Shown here: positions 1-7,872 of the stretch, one piece after another
Numbering within the stretch: the stretch's first letter is position 1
How the letters are laid out: each line of letters opens with the position of its first letter
DNA from: Saccharospirillaceae bacterium
Lineage (GTDB): Bacteria > Pseudomonadota > Gammaproteobacteria > Pseudomonadales > Natronospirillaceae
Reading direction: 5' to 3'
Assembly (NCBI GenBank): GCA_007116635.1
Contig: SKIB01000071.1
Location: 1-33,855 of the forward strand
Length of the DNA: 33,855 nt
Notes under the pieces: model-generated
What the model saw: the letters and a program-made list of their open reading frames with translations, nothing else
Told to the model about the DNA's origin: nothing
Databases searched by the model: none
Translations under genes and position numbers: made by a program

Positions 1-1529
1 GGGGGTAAGGCTTGCCATTCGGGCTGCCTGCCTTCTACCAAGGGCGCAAAGGGCAAGGCCAAAGCCTGCTCACGCCAATTAAACAGTTGCTGCTTGGTTG
101 GAGCTGAGCTGCCGTCAGGGTAAAGCGCCAACGTAAAGGAAGGACCAGAGGTGATCCGAGCAAGGGTCTCTAGACCCGCCTTAGGCTGTACTTTGGTCAA
201 CAGGTCAAGTATGCGTGCTCGGTGACTGCTTAGGTTGAGAATTGGGTCCTGATACAGCCAAAAATCGAGCGCATAGGAAGCCAGCTCAGCAGGCGAGTCC
301 TGATTGCTTTGCAAATAGGAGCGCATCCGCTCTAACTGCGCCTGCCATTCATGCTCGGTTACCCCAAGCGCCAGCAAACGGGCTAATTCATGAGCCAAGT
401 GCTCATAAGCCAGAGCAAAATCGGGTTCGGTCATGACCAGGCTTAGGCCGAGAATGTCGAGATTGGCACTGATGCGGTCTTGAACCGAGTTTGCACCAAG
501 CACAACACCACCAGAGGTCAACTGCTTCACGGCCAAGCGATCTTGTAGAATATCCAACACCAGCATCAGCGATAGCTGTTCCAGTTCAGTACGAGCGTTG
601 TACTCAGCGGCAGCAAACAACCAATTAATGTCAAGCAGACCCACAGGGGTGTAGGGGTCGCTGGCGATCAAGAACTCAGGAATGGCCTCGGGCTGCAGAT
701 CGTATTGCTGCGGCAGCAACCTTTCGGATTCAAGGTCTGGTCGAGTAAAGTATTGCTCCACCAGAGCCAAGGCCTGCTCGGCTTCCACATCGCCCGTCAC
801 CACCAGCAGCATGTTTTCTGGGTGATACCACTGCTGATAAAAATGGCGCAGCTTTTCCGGAGTGGTGGCTTCAATATCCGCACGCTCACCCAAAATTGAT
901 AAGCGTTCCAGTTGGCGTGAGCCTTTAAATAAGGCTTGCTGAATCTGTGACTGAACTCGTTCTTGATCCTGCTGATAAAGCCGCCATTCTTCAACAATCA
1001 CAGCGATTTCTTCGTTAACGGCCTGAGGCGCAAACTCAATGTCGTAGGCCCACTGTGCCAGAATCTCAAGGCTGCTGGCCAGCTGACCACGACTCAAGTC
1101 GTTGAGGTCCAGCCAATAGGCGGTGTGGTCAAAGGTGGTGTAGGCATTGCTGTGCCGGCCCAGCTCAATGCCGAGCTCGCGCATGCGCAGCTGCAATTGC
1201 TGCTCGGGAAAGGCCCTGGTGCCACGAAAGGCCATGTGCTCAACAAAGTGTGCTAAACCAATCTGGTCATCCTCTTCTTGCAGCGCACCGGCAGCAACCA
1301 CCAGTTTCACCCTGGCTTGATTGGCGTACAGGCTATTGCGTTCGGGGATAATGATGACCTCCGGTCGCTCGCTGGTGGCTGCTAAGCGAACCACCTGCTC
1401 CTGATCATAGAGAGGTAAAGCGGTTCGTGACGAACAGCCGGTGATCAGAAGTAATCCAAGGGCCAGCAGCCCTGTTCGTAACCAGACCCGAATAAGTCGG
1501 GTTCCTGGGGTAAAAGATACAGTGTTCAT
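1..1529 (-). CDS. M16 family zinc metalloprotease lipoprotein (3' part cut by window edge)
   Basis: Reading down from an ATG at 1529 gives an open frame of about 509 codons that runs off the left edge, so the C-terminus is missing. An AAGGA ribosome site sits 6 bases before the ATG. The N-terminus is a lipoprotein signal: basic residues, a Leu-rich core and lipobox ITGC with Cys at residue 32, so the protein is expected in the periplasm tethered to a membrane. About residue 95 there is HFVEH, the inverted zinc motif HxxEH of M16 (pitrilysin/insulinase) peptidases, followed by the expected downstream acidic stretch NEEIAVIVEEW that would hold the third zinc ligand. By family it should degrade peptides or small proteins in the periplasm (PqqL-like); the substrate is unknown. 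It is followed upstream by a 210-base gap and then the radical-SAM-like gene on the same strand. Confidence 0.85.
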   Translation of the reverse strand, partial: MNTVSFTPGTRLIRVWLRTGLLALGLLLITGCSSRTALPLYDQEQVVRLAATSERPEVIIIPERNSLYANQARVKLVVAAGALQEEDDQIGLAHFVEHMAFRGTRAFPEQQLQLRMRELGIELGRHSNAYTTFDHTAYWLDLNDLSRGQLASSLEILAQWAYDIEFAPQAVNEEIAVIVEEWRLYQQDQERVQSQIQQALFKGSRQLERLSILGERADIEATTPEKLRHFYQQWYHPENMLLVVTGDVEAEQALALVEQYFTRPDLESERLLPQQYDLQPEAIPEFLIASDPYTPVGLLDINWLFAAAEYNARTELEQLSLMLVLDILQDRLAVKQLTSGGVVLGANSVQDRISANLDILGLSLVMTEPDFALAYEHLAHELARLLALGVTEHEWQAQLERMRSYLQSNQDSPAELASYALDFWLYQDPILNLSSHRARILDLLTKVQPKAGLETLARITSGPSFTLALYPDGSSAPTKQQLFNWREQALALPFAPLVEGRQPEWQALP

Positions 1530-1739
1530 GTCAGTCCTTAAAATGATGCAATCAATGAATGGCCTGAGTGCGGTCGACTAGGTAAAACATGGCTCCCTAT
1601 CTGCCTCAGCCCCCTGCTTAAGACAAGCCTTGGCATGTTATCGAGTTCCGTTCCGAGTGGCCAGATTAAATAACATTCAATGGTCGAGTTGGACAAACAA
1701 AACGAGAGCGTATAAACACTGCAGCTAAAATACTTATAG
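1530..1739. other. intergenic spacer upstream of the M16 gene
   Basis: About 210 bases between the stop of the radical-SAM-like gene and the M16 start. It presumably holds the M16 promoter. I see no strong hairpin terminator or gene in it. Confidence 0.4.
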
Positions 1740-2348
1740 CTAGAGGCGGTGAAAAGAGCGCGCACCCAGATCCAAAGCCAAGGAGCGCAACTGAGCTTGC
1801 TCCGCCGCCGGCGCGTCAGCAAAGCAGCTGACCGCCAAGCCCTGCTCACTGGCTTGCAGAATCAGTTGGCACAGTTCAGCAAAACCCTGAGCCAAGGGTT
1901 GGGCGCGTTGCAGATAGGTTTGTGGCTCAGCGGCAGGAAAATACAGCTCCAAGCGTTCGACCTCCAGCGCTAGCAATTGCTGCACCCTATTTGCAATCTG
2001 ATCACTGGGCAACAAACCATAGCTAACCAGACTAATGGGCACTCCATGGCGCTCTGCCTTGAAGCTAGGCAGCACCTGCGCTAAGAGATCCAGATGCAAC
2101 AAGGGGTCGCCAATGCCGGCAAAGGCTACGCCCTTAAGCTCAAACTCGTTACTGGCCTGCTGCTCATAACCCTGCTGATAGGCTTGTTGCAAGGCAGTCA
2201 ATAGCTGATTGGCCTGGGGTTCGGCAACCAGCCTAGCCATCTGCTGCTCCAGTCCCTGCTTGGTCATGAGCGACTGAGCCGTAGGTAATTGTGACCCGGT
2301 TTGCAGGCAAAGCCTGTCTTGATGCCAATAGTGAACTTGGTTAGCCAT
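1740..2348 (-). CDS. radical-SAM-like protein lacking the CxxxCxxC cluster motif
   Basis: 202-residue protein. A GGAG ribosome site lies 9 bases before the ATG at 2348. The stretch GVAFAGIGDPLLHLDLL near residue 75 resembles the GxGEPL(L) strand of radical SAM enzymes that contacts S-adenosylmethionine, and the alternating strand/helix pattern after it fits a partial TIM barrel. However, the N-terminus contains no CxxxCxxC; only three scattered Cys are present (in RLCLQ, AELCQ and AVSCF). The protein is also shorter than usual for the superfamily. If the resemblance is real, it cannot bind the canonical 4Fe-4S cluster in the usual way and is either a degenerate relative or something else. The fold assignment rests on pattern recognition only. 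Its start codon lies 41 bases from the divergent start at 2390. Confidence 0.45.
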   Translation of the reverse strand: MANQVHYWHQDRLCLQTGSQLPTAQSLMTKQGLEQQMARLVAEPQANQLLTALQQAYQQGYEQQASNEFELKGVAFAGIGDPLLHLDLLAQVLPSFKAERHGVPISLVSYGLLPSDQIANRVQQLLALEVERLELYFPAAEPQTYLQRAQPLAQGFAELCQLILQASEQGLAVSCFADAPAAEQAQLRSLALDLGARSFHRL

Positions 2349-2389
2349 GGAATCCGTCTCCAGATAAAACTATAATGAGGCAAAGTACG

Positions 2390-2737
2390 ATGAGTAATGA
2401 CATGAGCGATCTTTGGTTTATCAATTTTTGCACCCAACTGCCAGAACAGGGGCCGGAGGATGAAAAGTTCCAACTGCAACAATTGCTCAAGCGTTATCCC
2501 AGTTTGCAACAGGCCCAGCTAAAAATGCTGTTCAGCCAAAGTGAGCAACTGCCGGAGCAACTGCAAAGCAGTTGGGTGTGTTCCACTGGCTCCAGCATTG
2601 AGCTGTCATGTTTTAAGATCGAGCTGCTGCAACTGGTGCAGGACTTTATCACCAGGCGTAACGCTGAGCAGGACCCTTGGTTTGAAGGCCTGATTGCAGT
2701 TCAGAGCGGTGAAATTGACATTCATTGGCTGGAATAA
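2390..2737 (+). CDS. hypothetical protein, 115 residues
   Basis: I do not recognise the family. The frame is also open from an ATG at 2375, but the ATG at 2390 has GAGG 9 bases upstream and is the better start. The protein is soluble-looking, rich in Gln, Leu and Glu, without a signal peptide or membrane segment; it starts MSNDMSDLWFINF and ends DIHWLE. Helical, Leu/Gln-rich stretches (for example LQQLLKRYPSLQQAQLKML) suggest an all-helical small domain. It is divergent from the radical-SAM-like gene with a very short shared 5' region, and its TAA stop directly abuts the stop of the hybrid kinase gene on the other strand. The compact packing supports a real gene, but no function can be given. 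Confidence 0.65.
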   Translation: MSNDMSDLWFINFCTQLPEQGPEDEKFQLQQLLKRYPSLQQAQLKMLFSQSEQLPEQLQSSWVCSTGSSIELSCFKIELLQLVQDFITRRNAEQDPWFEGLIAVQSGEIDIHWLE

Positions 2738-4741
2738 TTAGCCAGTGCTTTTCACCTGCTTGATGAACATCTGAAACAGCTGAGCCATGGGCACCGGATA
2801 GGAAAGAACCGCAGCTATGGCCAATCGTTGACACTGCTGCTTGAGATACTCGTCCATCTCTTTGCGCTGCACTAGGGCAATGGGTAATTGGTGTGCATGC
2901 AAACGCAACTGTTCACGCACCATGCTGGCCGTGGTCAGGCCATCGACAAAGGGCATTTCACTGGCCAGAATCAACAAATCGAAGTGTTGATCCGCCACTG
3001 CTTGCAGCGCACTGAAGCCATTATCGAAGTGTTCCACCTCTGCACCCAGATCCTGTAATTGCTGTTTTAAAATCAAGGCATCGGTTTCCTGCTCTTCAAC
3101 CAGAAGAATCCGTTTGCCATCTAATTTTGGGCTCAAGGAGGAAGTAACAGCCTCGTCCAGTGGCAGGCTCAAATCAAAGGAAAAACAACTGCCCTTGTTG
3201 AGCCGACTTTGCACCCTGAGTTGCGCACCCATTTTGGCCAACAATTTCTGACTGATTACCAAGCCCATGCCACTGCCTTCGTACTGCTTGGTTCTACTGC
3301 TGTCGCCCTGAGCAAAGGCCTGAAATAGTTGGCGCATTTGCGCTTGGTCCATGCCAATACCCGAATCCTGAACCTCAAGATGAATGTCCAAGGTGGAAAA
3401 CTGCTGCCCATTGATAACCAATACCAACTCAACCCAACCACTGGGCGTGAACTTTACGGCATTGCTGAGCAGGTTCACCACCACCTGCTGCAATCGCGCG
3501 GCATCGACCAGCACCAACCCCGGTAAACTGGAGGGCAAACGAACTCTGAGCTCTACCCCCTTAGACAGTGCGCGCTCACGCACCAAAGCCAAGCTTTGAC
3601 GCAGTAAGGCCAGCAAATCCGTTGGCTGATGATGCAAGGCCAGTTTACCTGCCTCAATTTGTGATAAATCCAACAGATCGTTGACGATGCTTAGCAAATG
3701 CCGCCCTTGCTTGGCGATGGTTTTGAGTTGCTGCTTAGCCTCAGGCTGTTGGTTCGTCTGTAATAAATCAGCAAAACCAATGATGGCATTCAAGGGCGTG
3801 CGCAGCTCATGGCTCATATTGGCTAAAAACTCAGACTTGGCCTTACTGGCTTGCTCGGCCTTGGTTTTGGCCGCCATCAGCTCCTGCAGCACGGCTAAGC
3901 GAATCTGCACACTGACCACCAGTTCGACGAAGAAGGCCAAAATGCTGCGTTCCCGTTCGGTATAACGATGATGACCCTTGACCCAGTCAAAGCCAACAAA
4001 GCCCTTGAGCACTCCCTGATACACCAAGGGCAGGGTCAGGATGCTTTGGATGCCCTGCGGAAAGAGAATTTCTCGTAAAGGATCGCCCTCAGGCAAGGCA
4101 GGCACATCCGCCACATACATTTCTTTACCATTCTGATGGGCACTAAGCCATTCGGTGATGGCACCCACGGGGATCTGTTGCAGATTGTCGATCTCTGGCT
4201 GCACTCCAGGGGCGCACCATTCATGGGTATTGGAACAATGCCCCTGAGCCAGATCGTAGCGGAAAATATAGACTCGATCGGCGGCGACAAATTTACCCAT
4301 GGCCGCCAAGGCCTGATCAAAGCGCTGATTCAGTTCCTCAACTGGCATGTTCATAAATTGCTGCGCCATGGTTAGCAATAACTGCAAAGTGGCCTGATAA
4401 CTGTCCAGAGGGGAAATGTCTTGTAGGGCTAACCAACATTGGTCCTCAGCCTGTTTATAGACTTCCAGCCATTGCCAACACAGGCGCACCGGGTTGAAGA
4501 ACTCAAGCTGCTCATTGTCAACAATCAGGTCAAGGTCGAGCATGAGTTGCTTGAAATCTGGCACCGACCAAAGCTGAATAAAGGCCTGGTCAATCGGCCT
4601 GTCCATCAGGCTATCATTCAAGGACAGCAGACTGGCCAAAGCCGGATTGATGGCATGCAACTGCCAACGAGCATCGGGACCACGCTGCAAATGGGCGAAG
4701 CCAACCGAACTGCCTGCGATCAATTGCTCTGGTAGTTGCAT
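2738..4741 (-). CDS. hybrid sensor histidine kinase (PAS-like, GAF, HisKA, HATPase, degenerate receiver)
   Basis: 667 residues from the ATG at 4741, which has GGGG 6 bases upstream; an in-frame ATG at 4753 is possible but has no ribosome site. No membrane segments are seen, so it is probably cytoplasmic. In order: a PAS-like region (about 1-110), a GAF domain (about 125-280), a short coiled coil, HisKA with SHELRTPLN (phospho-accepting His311), HATPase_c with N-box NLLSNAVKF (from residue 423), DSGIGM and GSGMGL, and a C-terminal receiver-like domain (about 543-660). In that domain the residue four before the conserved Pro, normally the phospho-acceptor Asp, is Ala593 (in LLILASEMP), the conserved Thr/Ser is Val624 and the conserved Lys is Tyr648; only the acidic pair Glu549/Glu550 remains. 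The kinase core looks active but the receiver should not accept phosphate. No response-regulator gene is adjacent, so it is an orphan kinase. Confidence 0.9.
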   Translation of the reverse strand: MQLPEQLIAGSSVGFAHLQRGPDARWQLHAINPALASLLSLNDSLMDRPIDQAFIQLWSVPDFKQLMLDLDLIVDNEQLEFFNPVRLCWQWLEVYKQAEDQCWLALQDISPLDSYQATLQLLLTMAQQFMNMPVEELNQRFDQALAAMGKFVAADRVYIFRYDLAQGHCSNTHEWCAPGVQPEIDNLQQIPVGAITEWLSAHQNGKEMYVADVPALPEGDPLREILFPQGIQSILTLPLVYQGVLKGFVGFDWVKGHHRYTERERSILAFFVELVVSVQIRLAVLQELMAAKTKAEQASKAKSEFLANMSHELRTPLNAIIGFADLLQTNQQPEAKQQLKTIAKQGRHLLSIVNDLLDLSQIEAGKLALHHQPTDLLALLRQSLALVRERALSKGVELRVRLPSSLPGLVLVDAARLQQVVVNLLSNAVKFTPSGWVELVLVINGQQFSTLDIHLEVQDSGIGMDQAQMRQLFQAFAQGDSSRTKQYEGSGMGLVISQKLLAKMGAQLRVQSRLNKGSCFSFDLSLPLDEAVTSSLSPKLDGKRILLVEEQETDALILKQQLQDLGAEVEHFDNGFSALQAVADQHFDLLILASEMPFVDGLTTASMVREQLRLHAHQLPIALVQRKEMDEYLKQQCQRLAIAAVLSYPVPMAQLFQMFIKQVKSTG

Positions 4742-4753
4742 ATGTGACCCCAT

Positions 4754-4996
4754 ACATTGCTTTATTTTTTGAGTTTAGACCATCAGAGCCAAACTTGAGC
4801 GATTTGCATAGAGTGATTTTCATAGTGCGAGTTGCATGGCAATAGAAGCAAAACATGCCATAGACCTACGCCAGAGTGAGCCAAGCTGTTTATTTGGAGC
4901 GGCCAGCTAGGCGCGGCCTGCTAGGCGAGGCCTGCTTGGCTCGATCATTACTAGCCAGCAATGCCTGAAACCGTTACGAAAACCCAGGCTGGATGA
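4754..4996. other. intergenic region between pirin and hybrid kinase genes
   Basis: About 240 non-coding bases that should carry the kinase promoter and the end of the pirin transcript. The clear structure in it is a three-copy 14-base tandem repeat at 4899-4940 bracketed by an inverted repeat (listed separately). No gene is seen. Confidence 0.5.
4878..4942. repeat. 14-base tandem repeat x3 inside a 9-base inverted repeat
   Basis: Units are 4899-4912 (GCGGCCAGCTAGGC), 4913-4926 (GCGGCCTGCTAGGC) and 4927-4940 (GAGGCCTGCTTGGC), differing by one to three bases. The flanks GAGCCAAGC at 4878-4886 and GCTTGGCTC at 4934-4942 are exact reverse complements, the right one overlapping the last unit. 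It lies about 55 bases past the pirin stop and could act as a transcript-end hairpin, though no T-run follows. Confidence 0.7.
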
Positions 4997-5827
4997 TTAG
5001 AACTTACCTGCTTGATAATCACGAATGGCCTGCTCGATTTCCGCTTGCGAGTTCATGACAAAGGGGCCGTACTGCACCACAGGCTCAGCAATGGGCTTAC
5101 CCAGTACAATGATGGCCCTGCCCTGACCTTGCAGCTGCAACTCATCACCTGGGCTTAGGCGTGCCAGCTGCCCGACCTGCAGTTGACGCTCGTCCAGGCT
5201 CAGCTCACCCTGATAAAGATAAACAAAGCCTACCCAATCACTGGCTGTCGGCAGCAGGAAGTCACCGCTTTCCAGCCGCAGGTCGAGAAACATGGGCTGG
5301 GCAGCGATGTCTGCAACTGGCCCCTCCAGCCATTGCCCCTCGGCATCCTGAATTCGGCCCGCCACCACCCGTACCAGACCATTGGCCAGCTTCAACTCGG
5401 GAATCTGCGCGCTGCCAAACTCCTGGTATCTTGGCGCGCGCATTTTTTGCTCGGCAGGCAGGTTAACCCAGAGCTGAAAGCCCCACATCAGGCCGTCTTC
5501 TTGCATCGGCATTTCTTCATGAATGATGCCTCGCCCAGCGGTCATCCACTGCACGCCACCGGCCTCAATGATGCCGCTATGGCCATGGTTATCGGCATGG
5601 CGCATCTTCCCGGCCAACATATAGGTGACGGTTTCAAAACCACGATGCGGATGAGCAGGGAAACCGCCGATGTAATCACCTGGCTGATCCGAGCGGAACT
5701 CGTCCAGCATCAAAAAGGGGTCTAGATAACGCAAATCCGGCTGACCAATGACTCGTTTGAGCTTAACGCCCGCGCCATCGGAGGCTGGCAGGCCAGTGAC
5801 GATTTGCCTAATGGTGCGCTTTTGCAT
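4997..5827 (-). CDS. pirin family protein (cupin, putative quercetinase-like)
   Basis: 276 residues, the usual length for bacterial pirins. The N-terminal cupin carries the pirin metal site: HPHRGFE gives His59 and His61, and GRGIIHEE gives His103 and Glu105, matching the three His and one Glu that bind iron in characterised pirins. A second, less conserved cupin occupies the C-terminal half. Pirins have been reported as quercetin dioxygenases or as redox-responsive partners of other proteins; which applies here cannot be told. GGAG lies about 10 bases before the ATG. The gene stands alone, divergent from trmL with about 114 bases between. Confidence 0.92.
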   Translation of the reverse strand: MQKRTIRQIVTGLPASDGAGVKLKRVIGQPDLRYLDPFLMLDEFRSDQPGDYIGGFPAHPHRGFETVTYMLAGKMRHADNHGHSGIIEAGGVQWMTAGRGIIHEEMPMQEDGLMWGFQLWVNLPAEQKMRAPRYQEFGSAQIPELKLANGLVRVVAGRIQDAEGQWLEGPVADIAAQPMFLDLRLESGDFLLPTASDWVGFVYLYQGELSLDERQLQVGQLARLSPGDELQLQGQGRAIIVLGKPIAEPVVQYGPFVMNSQAEIEQAIRDYQAGKF

Positions 5828-5941
5828 AACATTTTCACTCCTGCATTGATGACGACATCAGTCTAACGCCTAGGCGCGGCTTTACTAGCCGAGATCTTTG
5901 TTGTGCTTATTCAACTTTTTTGAAGTTCATTGGGAACCGCC

Positions 5942-6406
5942 ATGTTACATGTTGCCCTGTTTCAACCTCAGATCGCGCCGAACACCGGCAACATCATACG
6001 CCTAATGGCCAATACCGGCGGCCATTTGCACATCGTCGAGCCCATGGGCTTTGATTTTGAAGAAAAGAAACTCAGGCGCGCTGGCCTGGACTATCACGAT
6101 CTGGCTAGGGTTAGCCGTTATCCCAGCTTTGAGGCCTTGGTGGCTGCCATGCCAGAGCGTCGCATTTTGGCTCTGACCACCAAGGGCCAGCATCATTATC
6201 ACCAAATGCAATACCAACCAGATGATCTGCTGCTGTTTGGCTCAGAGACCTCTGGTTTGGCTGCGGACATTCATCAATGGTTACCGGCAGAGCACAAGCT
6301 TAGGCTGCCAATGCAAGCCAGCAGTCGTAGCCTGAACCTATCCAACACCGTGGCCATAGTCTATTACGAGGCCTGGCGTCAGCTCGGCTTTGTCGGTGGC
6401 CTATAG
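5942..6406 (+). CDS. trmL: tRNA (cytidine(34)-2'-O)-methyltransferase TrmL
   Basis: 154 residues from the ATG at 5942 (GGGA 6-7 bases upstream); an upstream TTG at 5930 is in frame but gives a start unlike the family. The N-terminus [20 protein letters not shown] matches the SPOUT-class TrmL/YibK family, and the C-terminus has the knot motifs [11 protein letters not shown] and the [13 protein letters not shown] loop that bind S-adenosylmethionine. The enzyme methylates the 2'-O of the wobble base (Cm34 and cmnm5Um34) in tRNA-Leu isoacceptors in E. coli. Single-gene unit, convergent with the MFS transporter gene. Confidence 0.95.
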   Translation: MLHVALFQPQIAPNTGNIIRLMANTGGHLHIVEPMGFDFEEKKLRRAGLDYHDLARVSRYPSFEALVAAMPERRILALTTKGQHHYHQMQYQPDDLLLFGSETSGLAADIHQWLPAEHKLRLPMQASSRSLNLSNTVAIVYYEAWRQLGFVGGL

Positions 6407-6418
6407 CTGAAAACAACA

Positions 6419-6438
6419 ACCCCGGCCTAGGCCGGGGT
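6419..6438 (-). terminator. hairpin terminator between trmL and MFS gene
   Basis: Perfect palindrome CCCCGGCCTAGGCCGGGG at 6420-6437. Read on the minus strand it is followed by TTGTTGTTTT, so it best serves the MFS transporter; on the plus strand the tail is not T-rich, but it may also help end trmL. Confidence 0.75.
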
Positions 6439-6471
6439 GCTGTTCACAGAGAGAGTCGAAGCTAATTGGGC

Positions 6472-7719
6472 TTAGGCATGTGCCTCTACCGTGCGCTCAG
6501 CCAGTTTACGGCGCACAAAGATCATCATCAATACTGAGATCACCAGCGCAATGACAAAGATGCCGGCAAAGACTTGCATCATGGCGGTGTAACTGCCAGT
6601 GAGATCACGCAGGTAAGAGGCCAAGCTGGAGCCAACCAAACCAGCCAGGGCCCAAGCGGTTAACACATAACCGTGGATGGCGCTGACCTGTTTGGTGCCG
6701 AACAGATCGCCAATGTAGGCAGGCAGAGTGGCAAAGCCGCCGCCGTAGCAGGTCATGATGGCGTACAGCACTACTTGGAACAGCAATACATGGGCCATGG
6801 ATGGCAAAATTAAGAAGGCGCCGATCTGGAAGGCAAAGAAAATGACAAAGGTCAGCGGACGAGTCAACCAATCAGAAGCACTGGCCCAAGCAATGCGACC
6901 CACACCGTTAAACAGACCAATCAAACCCACAATAGCACCCGCTGCAACCGCGCTCATGCCGGTAATTTCTTGCGCCAGAGGTGAGGCCACTGAAATCAAG
7001 GCGATACCGCAGGTGATGTTAATGAACATCATGATCCACAGGCCATAGAAAGGACGCGTGCGCACTGCTTCGTTAGCATTCATGGGCATCAGATCAATGG
7101 CTGCTTTCTTCTTACCAGAAGCAACTTGCTCTTTAAAGCCAGCAGGTGCCCAATCTTTAGGCGGTGGCGACAAGTATTGCGCCGAGGCCATCATCACCAC
7201 AAAGTAAACCACTGCCATGGTCCAGAAAGTGGCCGCAATGCCTACCGAGCCGATTAGGTTAGACATCACCGGGCCGGCAATCATGGAAGCAAAACCAAAA
7301 CCCATGATCGCCATGCCGGTAGCCAGACCGCGACGGTCAGGGAACCATTTCATCAGGGTGGATACCGGAGTCACATAGCCGGTGCCCAGGCCGATGCCAC
7401 CAAAGACACCATAACCCAGATACAGCAGCCAGATGTTGCCGGTTTGAGCACCCAGACCAGCTAAGCCAAGACCCCCACACCAGAACAGTGCAGAAATCAT
7501 ACCGGAGATGCGTGGGCCCTTTTTCTCAACCAGATGCCCCATAACCGCAGCCGACATACCCAACATAAAGATGGCGATACCGAAGGTTAGCTGAACCTCA
7601 CTCAGGCTCCAGCCAAAGGCGTCTTGCAAGGGCCGAGAAAACACACTCCATGCGTAGGCAGAACCTATACAAATATGGATGCCCACGGCCGAGGCCGCAA
7701 TTAACCAACGATTTTTCAT
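6472..7719 (-). CDS. MFS transporter, OFA (oxalate/formate antiporter) subfamily
   Basis: 415 residues from the third of three closely spaced in-frame ATGs (7731, 7725, 7719); only the one at 7719 has GAGG at proper distance (6 bases). About 12 hydrophobic segments, with a central hydrophilic loop around residues 190-215. The N-terminus WLIAASAVGIHICIGSAYAW and the loop KKGPR after TM2 are typical of the OFA subfamily of inner-membrane carboxylate carriers, to which E. coli YhjX, linked to pyruvate, also belongs. Substrate is probably a small organic acid but is not determined by the sequence. Monocistronic, with a terminator at 6420-6437 and a 10-base inverted repeat at the leader (7729-7760). 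Confidence 0.88.
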   Translation of the reverse strand: MKNRWLIAASAVGIHICIGSAYAWSVFSRPLQDAFGWSLSEVQLTFGIAIFMLGMSAAVMGHLVEKKGPRISGMISALFWCGGLGLAGLGAQTGNIWLLYLGYGVFGGIGLGTGYVTPVSTLMKWFPDRRGLATGMAIMGFGFASMIAGPVMSNLIGSVGIAATFWTMAVVYFVVMMASAQYLSPPPKDWAPAGFKEQVASGKKKAAIDLMPMNANEAVRTRPFYGLWIMMFINITCGIALISVASPLAQEITGMSAVAAGAIVGLIGLFNGVGRIAWASASDWLTRPLTFVIFFAFQIGAFLILPSMAHVLLFQVVLYAIMTCYGGGFATLPAYIGDLFGTKQVSAIHGYVLTAWALAGLVGSSLASYLRDLTGSYTAMMQVFAGIFVIALVISVLMMIFVRRKLAERTVEAHA

Positions 7720-7728
7720 ACTCATCCT

Positions 7729-7760
7729 CATAACCTTGTTATAGATGGGGCAAGGTTATG
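7729..7760. promoter_or_regulatory. 10-bp inverted repeat in the MFS gene leader
   Basis: CATAACCTTG (7729-7738) and CAAGGTTATG (7751-7760) are exact reverse complements separated by 12 bases. The repeat ends just before the GAGG ribosome site used by the start at 7719, so it could be an operator or an RNA hairpin affecting translation. Confidence 0.5.
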
Positions 7761-7872
7761 CCAGAGTACATGGGGCAACATTGACCAATATCAAGAGCGC
7801 TGGAAAAAGATGCAAAAGGTTGGGATTTTTTACATCTTTTAGCAGTCCTATTGATCTGCATCAGCACTCAAG

